The translations under genes were made by a program, and so were the position numbers. The notes below the pieces were generated by a model. That model was not told where the DNA came from, made no database searches, and was given only the letters and a program-made list of their open reading frames with translations. A stretch of DNA of 64,000 nucleotides from Clostridium sp031626875 (GTDB lineage: Bacteria > Bacillota > Clostridia > Clostridiales > Clostridiaceae), in NCBI RefSeq assembly GCF_031626875.1, contig NZ_JANDMF010000023.1:20026-84025 (forward strand). Direction: 5' to 3'. Every line of letters begins with the position of its first letter. Within the stretch, counting starts at the first letter, position 1. Positions 1 through 8,834 of this stretch are shown here, piece after piece.

Positions 1-1202
1 TGGGGAGAATTAGTACCAAAACCTACTTCAAAACTTCTTCCTGTACTTCCTAATGCATAATTTAATTGACTCTCCATAAAATCTTTGTATATTGATACTT
101 TTGAAGGCGTACATCCTGCCCATTCTGAATATACTCCTGCTAAAAAGGCTGTGGTAGTTGAATATCTTAATGCTCCCCATGAGCTTATCCATGCTAATCC
201 TTTTGGTGTATATTGAACTCTATTTCCATTATATCCAGTTGTCCAATAATCTAAGTTTCTTTCTGCACTTTCTTTATATAATGAATTATTTGTTATTCTT
301 GCTAACAAAATTTGAGCCCCAAAGTGAACATCATCCCAACATTGTCCCCATTTATAAGATATTGTTGTTGTTTGTTGTTCAACTCCCCAATGACTAACAT
401 AACTTTCTGCCTTCTGTAAATATGAATTATCATTAGTTGCTATGTATAACCAAGTTGCTGCCCATGAAAGTTCATCCCAAAATCCACTACTTAAAGAATA
501 ATATCCTGATGCTGCTTTATAACCTGTATCGCTTTGTGCTTCATCAGCAAATTCAAATAATTCTTTTGCATGTTTTAAGCAAGTTGCAGAGTATTCAGCA
601 TCTGTATCCTTAAAAACAATTGCTGCTGAAGCAAGCGAAGCTGCTGTTTCTGCACTAACTGTTGTTCCAGGATTTTGTTTGTCTAACTTGTATGATGGTC
701 TTTCCATCTGCATTACTTCTGGAGGTCCCCACCAATTATGATCTTTTCCTCCATCTCCAACTTGATAATAGTAAACATCTTTTTCTGGATGACATTTTAT
801 AAAATAATCATTTGCCCATTTAATTGAATCCATTATATATTTAAGTTGTCCACTTTTTTCATAAGAATCTCTATCTTCATATAAAGACCAAGCCAACATT
901 GTTGATGTATATGACATAGGCAAATTAAATTTCACATGATCTCCTGCATCATAAAAACCACCTGTAAGATCTAATCCAGCATCTGCCCCATCATTCATAC
1001 CTGAATCAGCTCTCCAATTATCCCTTTTATCTGAAGGTAATTTGCCTGAACGTTGAAAATCGTAAAACATTATAGCTTTTTGTAAAGCCTCACCATAATT
1101 GAAAGTTTCATCTTCTGCTGCATTACTTACTAAACTTGGCATTATTATTGATGCACAGAAAGTAAGGATTAATAGAGTAACATATTTCTTCCTTTTCTTC
1201 AT
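1..1202 (-). CDS. GH9 endoglucanase, N-terminal part (C-terminus beyond window)
   Basis: Reading from the ATG at 1202 down to the window edge gives about 400 residues of a glycoside hydrolase family 9 cellulase. Residues 1-28 are a signal peptide (basic start, hydrophobic core, cleavage near SNA-AED). The GH9 fold starts directly after it, with the typical N-terminal signature YGEALQKAIMFYDFQRSG, the DAGDHVKFNLP motif carrying the catalytic-base aspartate, and WWGPPEVMQMERPSYK. There is no N-terminal Ig-like or CBM4 module, so it belongs to the GH9 types with the catalytic domain first. The later catalytic His/Asp/Glu motifs and any CBM3c or dockerin lie off the window. AAAGGA precedes the start. 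It follows the scaffoldin by 103 bases, so it is probably a cellulosomal enzyme of the same operon; the dockerin is inferred, not seen. Confidence 0.93.
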   Translation of the reverse strand, partial: MKKRKKYVTLLILTFCASIIMPSLVSNAAEDETFNYGEALQKAIMFYDFQRSGKLPSDKRDNWRADSGMNDGADAGLDLTGGFYDAGDHVKFNLPMSYTSTMLAWSLYEDRDSYEKSGQLKYIMDSIKWANDYFIKCHPEKDVYYYQVGDGGKDHNWWGPPEVMQMERPSYKLDKQNPGTTVSAETAASLASAAIVFKDTDAEYSATCLKHAKELFEFADEAQSDTGYKAASGYYSLSSGFWDELSWAATWLYIATNDNSYLQKAESYVSHWGVEQQTTTISYKWGQCWDDVHFGAQILLARITNNSLYKESAERNLDYWTTGYNGNRVQYTPKGLAWISSWGALRYSTTTAFLAGVYSEWAGCTPSKVSIYKDFMESQLNYALGSTGRSFEVGFGTNSP

Positions 1203-1245
1203 TGCTATCATCCTTTCTTAAAAATCATGTATCTAATTTTTTAGT

Positions 1246-1279
1246 GGCCAATCTTTATAAGCAACTATAAAGATTAGCC
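1246..1279 (-). promoter_or_regulatory. Intergenic stem-loop between scaffoldin and GH9 genes
   Basis: Two 14-base arms (1246-1259 and 1266-1279) pair fully on the minus-strand RNA, one pair being U-G, around a 6-base loop. It begins 26 bases after the scaffoldin stop. The RNA that follows it is A-rich, not U-rich, so it does not look like an intrinsic terminator. A transcript-stabilising or processing hairpin is more likely. Confidence 0.6.
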
Positions 1280-1305
1280 TTCTTATATTTTTTAATCTAT
1301 TTCTT

Positions 1306-4300
1306 TTACTTTACATTAATAGTTCCAAGTTTAACTTCAAATGGTATAGAATCTTTTAAAGTTTTATACATATTAATTTTAAGTGTTGGATCTTCTTTTA
1401 ATGTTGTTGTTCCTTTTGCTGCATTAGCCTTAACTTTGAATGTTACAGTTGCAAAAGTACCATCAGTCTTTATACTTCTTGCTCCAGCTTTACTTGATTG
1501 CATGAAATTCATACTAACAAGTGATAAATCAGTTGTATTTTCAGCAAAGAAATCAGAAGATGGATTTGTAATTAACGCTCCATTCTTTACTCCAACACAT
1601 TCCAAAACTTTTGAGTCATAATCAATATTTACTGATCCAACTAAGATTCCATCTGCTGGAACACCCTTTAGTAATATTGGAACTTCAAATGTTTGTCCTG
1701 CTACAACATCAATTGAATCTGTTGCAATTGTTAACTGTTGTGATTTTTTTGCTGTTACATTAACAGTTAATGTTTGATCTTTACCTGCACTAAAGTCAAA
1801 AGTAAGAGTTACTGAACCTGCTGCTAATTTGCTTAAATAGCTTTGAGATAATACAATTGTGTTATCTTTTTCAGTATAGTCTGTTCCCTTTACTAGAGAA
1901 TAGTTATTGCTATCTTTAATTCCATTAAGAGTATTTCCATTATATTGTACACCTACTGATACATCAGCTGGACTATTTGCATCAAAACTTGCAGAATCCT
2001 TATCTAACTTAGAATCTACTGCCACTACTGTTTTACTAACCTTAATAGTTAGACTTTGGTCTTTTCCATTATTGAAATCAAATACAAGTGTATTGTCTCC
2101 CTCTGGTAATGTGTTTAAATAATCTTTACTTAACACTACTTTTCCATTGGATTCTGTATAATCTTTACCCTTAGTTAAAGCAGTATCTCCATTTTTAATT
2201 GCATCAAGAGTATTTCCGTTATACTGTACATCTACATCAACATCACTTGGAGTTGTTTTATCGAATCCTGCACTGTTAGGAGTTATTGTTGAATCCTTTT
2301 GTTCATCAGTACCATTTTCTATAGTTACAGTACCTTCAGTATAACTTGTTACATAAGGATTAAAATCTACATCATCAGCTATTGCCTTTGGTACTCCATA
2401 GTATTCCCCTGCATCTTTTACTGTAATTGCACTTACACCAGCTTGTGCATTAGCTTTTATTTTGAAACTTACATTTATTAACACTCCATCACTAAAGATT
2501 GTTTCTGATGGATCATCATTTAATGTTGAATTTGTGAATCTAGCTTTAATTATTCCATTAGTTGTATCAACATCTGATGAGAATGTTGAGTCTGGATTTG
2601 GGCACCCCTCTGCTGGTGCAACTGTTACTGCTTCAAATTTTGTTGTATCATATCCTAACTTAAAGCTATATGCATATAAGCCCTTATCCTTTTTAATTCC
2701 CTTAACTGACACTGGTACCACTACTGTATCTCCTGGTTTGCCACTAACTTTTGCAATATCTACACCTAATGAATCTTCAACTACATTAATATTTAATGTT
2801 TGGTTTCCACCATGATTAAACTCAAATACTAAAGCAGTTTGTCCTACTGGTAATGTCTTTAAATATTCTCTACTTATTACTACTTTTCCATCAGTTATTG
2901 TATAATCTTTTCCTTCTTTTAAGGTAACATCTCCATTTTTAATTGCTACAAGCTTATTGTCCTTATAGTCTACACTTACATTTATTGAATCTGGTGATTG
3001 TTTACTTACCTCAGTTTTATCTGCTGTTATTACTGAACTAGGATAATTATCTTGTATCTCTATTGATCCAGTTGTATATCCTACCTTATATGCATTAAAG
3101 TCTATGTCTCCACCTAAATCCTTTGGTACTCCATAGTATTCCCCTGCATCTTTTACTGTAATTGGACTTACACCTGGTTCTGCACCAGCTTTTATTTTAA
3201 AGCTTATATTTACCAATACTCCATCACTAAAGATTGTTTCTGATGGATCATCATTTAATGTTGAATTTGTGAATCTAGCTTTAATTACTCCATTAGTTGT
3301 ATCAACATCTGATGAGAATGTTGAATCTGGATTTGGACATCCTTCTGCTGGTGTAACTGTTACTGCTTCAAATTTTGTTGTATCATATCCCAACTTGAAG
3401 TTATATGCATATAAGCCCTTATCCTTTTTAACTCCTGTAGCCTTTACTGGTACTACTACTGTATCTCCTGGCTTACCACTAACTTTTGCAATATCTACAT
3501 TTAATGAATCTTCCACTACATTAATAGTTAATGTTTGATCTTTTCCATGATTAAAATCAAATACTAATGCAGTTTGTCCTACTGGTAATGTCTTTAAGTA
3601 ATCTCTACTAATTACTACTTTTCCATCAACTATTGTGTAATCTTTTCCTTCTTTTAGAACAGCATCTCCATTTTTAATTGCTACAAGCTTATTGTCTTTA
3701 TAATCTACGCTTACATTTATTTGATCTGGAGATTGCTTACTTACTTCAGTTTTATCAGGTGTTATTATTGAACTAGCATAGTTATCTTCTATCTCTATTG
3801 ATCCAGTTACATAATTCACCTTATAAGGATTAAAATCTACAGTATCTCCTACTTCCTTTGGAACTCCATAGTATTCTCCTTCATCTGTTACTGTAAGTGG
3901 ACTTACACCTGGTTCTGAGCCTGCTTTTATTTTAAAACTTATATTTACTAATACTCCATCACTAAAAATTGTTTGTGATGGATCATCATTTAATGTTGAA
4001 TTTGTAAATCTAGCTTTAATTACTCCATTTTCTACATCAACAGATCCTGAGAATGTTGAGTCTGGTTCTGGGCACCCTTCTGCTGGTGTAACTTTTACAT
4101 CCTCAAATTTTGTTGTGTCATAACCTAATTTGAAATTATATGCATATAAGCCTTTATCTGCTTTAATCCCTGTAACTTTTACTGGTACCACTACTGTTTC
4201 TCCTGGCTTACCACTAACTTTTCCAATTTCTACACTTAATGAATCCTCTACCACATTAACAGTTAATGTTTGATCTTTTCCTCCATCAAAATGGAATACT

Positions 4301-5415
4301 AAAGAAGCTTGTCCTACTGGTAATGAACCTAAGTAAGACTTAGTTAATACTACTTTTCCATCAACTATTTTATAGTCTTTGTTTAAAGTTAAAACAGAAT
4401 CTCCATTTTTTATTGTTTTAAGTGTATTTCCTTTATATTGAACATCTACAGTAGCATCTTTAAGTGCCAACTTATTTACATCTATACTGCTAGGTGTTAA
4501 TACTGAATCTTGTGCATTAGAATTTATAACAGTAAGAGCTAAATTTGAATCTGCACCTTGGTTAAAATCAAATGCAAGTGTATAATCTCCTAATGATAAT
4601 GTGCTTAAATAACTTTGACTTAATACTACCTTTCCATCAGCTTCTGTGTAATCTTTACCCTTAGCTAAAGTATAATCGCCATTTTTAATTGCACTTAAAG
4701 TATTTCCTTGATAATCCACATTTATAGTTGCATCTTTTATGGCAGCCTTATCTACTTCAACATTTTTAGGATTAATTACTGAATCTTTAATTGGAACTGG
4801 TCCTTGCCCCCATATAAGTTCACTTCCAAGTTCTGCTGTTACCTTGTTCCAAGGTGATGTACCATTTGCATTGAATGAATAATCATTTGATTGGTCATAG
4901 TTTGTCCAATTCTCCTTAGCAATTCTTGTTTGAACCTCCATTGTTTGACCAGCTTCAAGTGTTCCAGCTGCACTATTAAATGCAATTTGCAAATAAGTAT
5001 TAGTGTTACCACCATCTGCTGTTGTATATGGATTAATACTTCCTACAACATTTCCTGTGAAGTTTTTGTAAGTTCCTGATGTTGTTCCTGAATAGTCACA
5101 CCAGAAATTTTGTTTTTCACTTCCATCTGAATTGTAGTAATATTTTAATTTCAAATCTGAAAGATTTATTGCTTCCCCTGATGTATTTGTTATTTTAAAC
5201 TTAGGGTTTAAAGCATTTGTACTAGTAGCATTATTACTATTTGTTACATCTATAGTAACTTTGCTGCTTTCTGTTGCAGCTATCTTATCTGAACTTAACA
5301 TTTGTACATTAGTATTATTTTCTTTTGCAAAAGCTGTTGAATTGCTGATTGGTGCTGTTATTGATGCAGATACCAATGCTGCTGTAATAATTGAACAAAC
5401 TTTTAATCTTTTCAT
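1306..5415 (-). CDS. Cellulosomal scaffoldin: CBM3, six X2 modules, four type I cohesins
   Basis: 1369-residue secreted scaffold that binds cellulose and docks dockerin-bearing enzymes. Modules in order: signal peptide 1-30; CBM3 about 50-203; X2 about 211-298; X2 about 303-390; cohesin 1 about 393-545; X2 549-636; cohesin 2 638-790; X2 793-880; cohesin 3 883-1035; X2 1041-1130; X2 1134-1222; cohesin 4 about 1227-1369. Cohesins 1-3 are nearly identical and share GLYAYNF/SFKLGYDTTKFE; cohesin 4 is clearly diverged. There is no dockerin, SLH domain or sortase motif, so any cell attachment would have to use X2 or other modules. The RBS GGGAGGGG lies 8 bases before the ATG. The layout resembles the CipA-type scaffoldins of mesophilic clostridia. 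The gene sits between GH74 and GH9 enzymes. Confidence 0.96.
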   Translation of the reverse strand: MKRLKVCSIITAALVSASITAPISNSTAFAKENNTNVQMLSSDKIAATESSKVTIDVTNSNNATSTNALNPKFKITNTSGEAINLSDLKLKYYYNSDGSEKQNFWCDYSGTTSGTYKNFTGNVVGSINPYTTADGGNTNTYLQIAFNSAAGTLEAGQTMEVQTRIAKENWTNYDQSNDYSFNANGTSPWNKVTAELGSELIWGQGPVPIKDSVINPKNVEVDKAAIKDATINVDYQGNTLSAIKNGDYTLAKGKDYTEADGKVVLSQSYLSTLSLGDYTLAFDFNQGADSNLALTVINSNAQDSVLTPSSIDVNKLALKDATVDVQYKGNTLKTIKNGDSVLTLNKDYKIVDGKVVLTKSYLGSLPVGQASLVFHFDGGKDQTLTVNVVEDSLSVEIGKVSGKPGETVVVPVKVTGIKADKGLYAYNFKLGYDTTKFEDVKVTPAEGCPEPDSTFSGSVDVENGVIKARFTNSTLNDDPSQTIFSDGVLVNISFKIKAGSEPGVSPLTVTDEGEYYGVPKEVGDTVDFNPYKVNYVTGSIEIEDNYASSIITPDKTEVSKQSPDQINVSVDYKDNKLVAIKNGDAVLKEGKDYTIVDGKVVISRDYLKTLPVGQTALVFDFNHGKDQTLTINVVEDSLNVDIAKVSGKPGDTVVVPVKATGVKKDKGLYAYNFKLGYDTTKFEAVTVTPAEGCPNPDSTFSSDVDTTNGVIKARFTNSTLNDDPSETIFSDGVLVNISFKIKAGAEPGVSPITVKDAGEYYGVPKDLGGDIDFNAYKVGYTTGSIEIQDNYPSSVITADKTEVSKQSPDSINVSVDYKDNKLVAIKNGDVTLKEGKDYTITDGKVVISREYLKTLPVGQTALVFEFNHGGNQTLNINVVEDSLGVDIAKVSGKPGDTVVVPVSVKGIKKDKGLYAYSFKLGYDTTKFEAVTVAPAEGCPNPDSTFSSDVDTTNGIIKARFTNSTLNDDPSETIFSDGVLINVSFKIKANAQAGVSAITVKDAGEYYGVPKAIADDVDFNPYVTSYTEGTVTIENGTDEQKDSTITPNSAGFDKTTPSDVDVDVQYNGNTLDAIKNGDTALTKGKDYTESNGKVVLSKDYLNTLPEGDNTLVFDFNNGKDQSLTIKVSKTVVAVDSKLDKDSASFDANSPADVSVGVQYNGNTLNGIKDSNNYSLVKGTDYTEKDNTIVLSQSYLSKLAAGSVTLTFDFSAGKDQTLTVNVTAKKSQQLTIATDSIDVVAGQTFEVPILLKGVPADGILVGSVNIDYDSKVLECVGVKNGALITNPSSDFFAENTTDLSLVSMNFMQSSKAGARSIKTDGTFATVTFKVKANAAKGTTTLKEDPTLKINMYKTLKDSIPFEVKLGTINVK
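2311..4509 (-). repeat. Three tandem ~732-bp X2-cohesin units inside the scaffoldin gene
   Basis: The DNA for X2-2/cohesin 1 (about 3772-4509), X2-3/cohesin 2 (about 3040-3771) and X2-4/cohesin 3 (about 2311-3039) repeats with a period of about 732 bases (244 codons). Corresponding segments, for example at 2511 and 3243, are almost identical at nucleotide level, showing recent duplication or gene conversion. Confidence 0.85.
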
Positions 5416-5459
5416 TTATATTTCCCCTCCCAAATATTATAAAAATTTATTTATATACT

Positions 5460-5498
5460 AAAATTAATATAGGTAAAAACTCCATCTATATTAATTTT
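5460..5498 (-). promoter_or_regulatory. 12-bp stem-loop upstream of the scaffoldin gene
   Basis: Arms at 5460-5471 and 5487-5498 are perfectly complementary (12 bp) around a 15-base loop containing GGAG on the minus strand. It lies 45 bases upstream of the scaffoldin ATG and about 150 bases after the GH74 stop. No U-tract follows it. It may be an RNA processing or stability element setting scaffoldin level; the rest of this 235-base gap is A/T-rich with no convincing promoter. Confidence 0.5.
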
Positions 5499-5650
5499 GA
5501 GTCTACTAACTTGAATATTGCCTTCCATATTATTACACATTTTTCTTCTATATTTCTACTTTTTTTCTTTTATTACCCTTATATTGTCATAAAACACTTT
5601 TTTATTACAATAAGTATTTTAAGATACTTTTTTTAATATTTTACGATATA

Positions 5651-8185
5651 TTACATAATATCTTTTAATGTTGCTAAATCTAGTATGTTTATTACTCCAT
5701 CTTGATTTACATCAGCATTTTTCAAATCAAAATTATTTAATTTAACTCCGCATATATATTTTTTTAGGAGTACAAAATCAGCTAAGCCTATTTCTCCATC
5801 ATCATTTACATCTCCATAAAGTGGTTTTTCTTCTTCTTTTATATCTCCATATATAGCGCCTAAGCCATTAGTTGCTATATATACTCTTCCATAAATCCTT
5901 GGATCTCCTGAAATATCAGCATTTGCAGCTCCATATTGATGATTATCATCATTTATTCTTATCCATGTTTTACCTTCATCATCTGATCTAAATATTCCAC
6001 GAATATCTCCTATTTTTGCACCAGTATAAATTGACATATAGTCTTTTCCTTCTCCTGCTTTACCAAATCCAACCGTCTCTGCTGATTGAACTCCATCTAT
6101 CTTTGTAAAGCTATTACCTGAATCTTTAGAATGCCACATACCATCAGCACCACCAGCAAGCCATATTTCTCCTTCCATTCCTGGTACAGCTTTAAACTTA
6201 CCATTAACAGGTAATCCTGCTGCAGATGTTTTAGCAAATGTTGCTCCACCATCAGTACTTACATAAAATTCTCCATTTACATAACCATAGAATTTCTTTG
6301 GATTAACACGATCTGATGCTACTTTTGCTCCATCAGGTAAACCACTAGTTGCAATCCACGCACTACCATTATTTGTTGAATAATAAGCTTTCTTAGTTCC
6401 AGATCCACTTGGACTCCAAACTACTACACTTGCATCTGCTGCTGCTGCAACAGTTCCACCAGCTTCTTCACTAATTCCAGGAATATCTTGTCCTGAAAAC
6501 CAATTATGTCCTCCATCATAAGAAAATGCACAGCTCCTTGTAGTATTCTTTTTATCCTTAGAAACATTTCCTGATCTTACTACAAAGTTTGCCTTTGTTT
6601 CAGCATAATCTATGCTACATGTATTAAAGTTTGGTGTATTCATCATAGTTTTCGGAACAGCTGTTAAATCATCATGAACAAAACCACTTACATCTCCCAT
6701 GCCAGTGATTAAATGTGCTGTTCCTGATGAAGGACTTGCCAATGCTAATACATTTTCTTCTTCAATACCTGTTGCTTTTACATCTATCTTAATCTTTTCA
6801 CCTTTATCCCAATTTGTGAAATTATCACTACCATAAAGAGTAGCTCCTGTACCATACATCATCCTATCAGAGTTAAATGGATCTATAGATATTCCTCCAG
6901 TCATCCATCCAAGCTTTGGATTTACCTCTGGTATTTGTGCAACGGTTCCCCAATCAAGCCATGGTGCTTTAGATATATCCATAGTGTAATTAAGCTTACG
7001 TGTTGGATATCCTTCCCATTCCCATGCTGATTTCCATGTTGCTCCTCCATCTGTACTACGATAAATATGAGTATCAGGCCACCATGATGATATAGTTGTT
7101 ACTGCTATTGTATTTGGATTTTGAGGGTCTACAGCTAAACCACCATACCCAAAGTAATTATCATCACTACTTGATGGTATTGGACTTACATTTTTCCATT
7201 CACCAGTCTTTGTATTATACTTCCAAACGTCTCCTCTACTTCCATCATAAGGTCCACAATCATTACTATATGTAATATACAAATTTCCATCTGATGCTAA
7301 AACCCCATGATATGGTAGGAACGCTCTTGGTATTTTTTGCTTTGTAGTGTCATCAATGGTTATCCAACTTGGTTGATTTGCTAAATTAGGTTGTCCTTCT
7401 ACAGCATTCCATGTCTTTCCACCATCACTACTTTTATAAATACTATTTTTCGTATCAGCTACTCCAACATATATTGTTTGTGTAGCACTTCCTTTGCTTC
7501 CTGTGCTAGGATCAAATGTAACCCATACTACTCCAGTTGTATCCTTAAAGTTTGGATCAACATAATCACCTGTATTAGTAAATGACTCTACCTTATTCCA
7601 AGTTACTCCATAATCCTCACTTTTCCATAAACCATTTCCATTATGTGTTCCAAGATAAAGTATCTTATCATCATTTGGGTCGATTACCAATCTTTCTCCC
7701 ATTGAACGTCCTGGCATATTTCCACCTATTTTAAATGGCAAATCTGTTTTTTCCCAAGTATCGCCTTTATCTGTAGATCTTAAAATTGCCCCATTTCCTG
7801 CCCAATCATTTGTATATGTACCTGCAGCTATATATACTCTATTTGTCTCTACAGGATCTGTAGCTAAACTTTCACAACCAAGCAGATTCCAATTATCATA
7901 GCCTATCCAATCTGATAATCCTATCCATGAATTAGTTTTTGAATCCCATCTATATGCTCCCCCCATATCTGTACGTGTATATATTAAATCTTTTTCACTT
8001 TGGTTGAATATGATGGCTGGGATATAACCGCCACCTGCTCCTGTATTTGCTTTGTTCCATGTATAAGTACTTTTATAGTTAGGCACAGGATTTTCAGTAG
8101 GTCCTGTACTTGCAATTGCATTAGTTGTAGTTAATATTGAACCTACAACTAATGCTCCTATTAAAGCACATAATTTTTTGTTCAT
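5651..8185 (-). CDS. Dockerin-bearing GH74 xyloglucanase-type glycoside hydrolase
   Basis: 844 residues. Signal peptide 1-25, then a long catalytic domain (about 35-780) built of two beta-propellers, with many Asp-box sequences such as STDKGDTW, SSDGGKTW, STDGGATW and SDDEGKTW. The RTDMGGAYRWD stretch near residue 70 fits the conserved GH74 region with a catalytic aspartate, and SIDYAE later matches the second half. The C-terminus (about 785-844) is a type I dockerin with two calcium-loop repeats, DVNDDGEIGLADF and DVNQDGVINILDL. The residues at the recognition positions 10-11 are LA and IL, hydrophobic as in mesophilic clostridia rather than the ST of C. thermocellum. Family members cleave xyloglucan or beta-1,4-glucan. 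The RBS GAGGGGGAG precedes the ATG. It is the first gene of the visible cellulosome cluster. Confidence 0.93.
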   Translation of the reverse strand: MNKKLCALIGALVVGSILTTTNAIASTGPTENPVPNYKSTYTWNKANTGAGGGYIPAIIFNQSEKDLIYTRTDMGGAYRWDSKTNSWIGLSDWIGYDNWNLLGCESLATDPVETNRVYIAAGTYTNDWAGNGAILRSTDKGDTWEKTDLPFKIGGNMPGRSMGERLVIDPNDDKILYLGTHNGNGLWKSEDYGVTWNKVESFTNTGDYVDPNFKDTTGVVWVTFDPSTGSKGSATQTIYVGVADTKNSIYKSSDGGKTWNAVEGQPNLANQPSWITIDDTTKQKIPRAFLPYHGVLASDGNLYITYSNDCGPYDGSRGDVWKYNTKTGEWKNVSPIPSSSDDNYFGYGGLAVDPQNPNTIAVTTISSWWPDTHIYRSTDGGATWKSAWEWEGYPTRKLNYTMDISKAPWLDWGTVAQIPEVNPKLGWMTGGISIDPFNSDRMMYGTGATLYGSDNFTNWDKGEKIKIDVKATGIEEENVLALASPSSGTAHLITGMGDVSGFVHDDLTAVPKTMMNTPNFNTCSIDYAETKANFVVRSGNVSKDKKNTTRSCAFSYDGGHNWFSGQDIPGISEEAGGTVAAAADASVVVWSPSGSGTKKAYYSTNNGSAWIATSGLPDGAKVASDRVNPKKFYGYVNGEFYVSTDGGATFAKTSAAGLPVNGKFKAVPGMEGEIWLAGGADGMWHSKDSGNSFTKIDGVQSAETVGFGKAGEGKDYMSIYTGAKIGDIRGIFRSDDEGKTWIRINDDNHQYGAANADISGDPRIYGRVYIATNGLGAIYGDIKEEEKPLYGDVNDDGEIGLADFVLLKKYICGVKLNNFDLKNADVNQDGVINILDLATLKDIM

Positions 8186-8583
8186 TATTTCTCCCCCTCT
8201 AAGTCATAGTTTTTATTATTTTCTCACATATATTGTATTTTTTTCTACATATTTTCATAAAGTGTCCTGTAGTACTCGTAAATCCCCCAAAAATATATCC
8301 AATTATTCGTCAAAATAATTTAGGATAGAAAACTGCCTCTTTAAGATATTTGCAAAAAAGTAAATATTTATTTTTTTGCAAATTTTCAAACTTATTTTTT
8401 AATATCTCATATGTATATTTTCTCACAATTCCTTTCTATTTTATACCAATTTTCACAAAATACGCCTTTAATCAGCTTTAAGTAATTTTTATGTAAAATA
8501 TCTATTTCATGCTTCTATTTTAGAATTTTATGATATCGATTACATTTTTGGCATAGAATTTGATTACTATATTCATGTTCAAA
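8186..8583 (-). promoter_or_regulatory. Probable control region of the cellulosome cluster
   Basis: About 400 bases without a gene. The clearest element is an inverted repeat with 11-base arms TTTGCAAAAAA (8349-8359) and TTTTTTGCAAA (8372-8382). A weak sigma-A match on the minus strand, TTGAAA-17-TATTTA, overlaps it, so it could be an operator. A 12-base direct repeat TATTTTCTCACA occurs at 8217 and 8416. If this promoter is used, the GH74 leader would be about 175 bases. I see no cre-like TGAAAGCGCTTTCA site. Confidence 0.4.
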
Positions 8584-8624
8584 AAAAAGACATAAATATA
8601 CCTTCTGTATATTTATGTCTTTTT
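8584..8624 (-). terminator. Terminator after the 44-residue small gene
   Basis: Perfect 17-bp stem (8584-8600 with 8608-8624) and a 7-base loop. On the minus strand it ends in eight U residues; the plus strand also has five U, so it can serve both directions. Confidence 0.9.
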
Positions 8625-8638
8625 CATATATATTTTTA

Positions 8639-8773
8639 TCAAATTTTAAAATCTGTAGGATCATACTCTTTTGCTTTAGGATCTCCAAAAACAGATTTGA
8701 CACTTTCAGCTTGTGGATTATGATTTATATTTTTCTTTTTTCTTGTATTATTTTCTTTCATTTTATTACTCAT
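8639..8773 (-). CDS. Small clostridial protein, CPC_1213-like
   Basis: 44-residue hydrophilic, lysine/asparagine-rich protein with the core HNPQAESVKSVFGDP and an end rich in acidic and aromatic residues (YDPTDF). The pattern recalls the CPC_1213 family of small clostridial proteins, which has no known function; this match is from memory. I chose the third of three consecutive ATG codons (8773) because a perfect GGAGGTG lies at 8780-8786, 8 bases away; 8776 is also possible. It has its own terminator downstream and lies after the terminator of the preceding large gene, so it is probably transcribed alone. No membrane segment or cysteine. Confidence 0.7.
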   Translation of the reverse strand: MSNKMKENNTRKKKNINHNPQAESVKSVFGDPKAKEYDPTDFKI

Positions 8774-8834
8774 CATCATCACCTCCATAATATAATGTCC
8801 ACCTTTATCTTTTTTATTCTTCATTTAAATTTTT

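Noticed and set aside
2311..4509. Repeats as a mobile element or array
   Set aside because: They are in-frame protein modules, not an insertion.
1436..5079. Several plus-strand open frames inside the scaffoldin gene
   Set aside because: They are antisense shadows of the repeated modules and recur with the same repeat period; none has an RBS.
5609..5626. Terminator after GH74
   Set aside because: The 6-bp AAGTAT/ATACTT palindrome has its T-run on the plus strand, the wrong direction for the GH74 transcript.
8515..8703. 62-codon minus-strand open frame
   Set aside because: It runs through a 17-bp terminator and overlaps the better supported 44-residue gene; no RBS.
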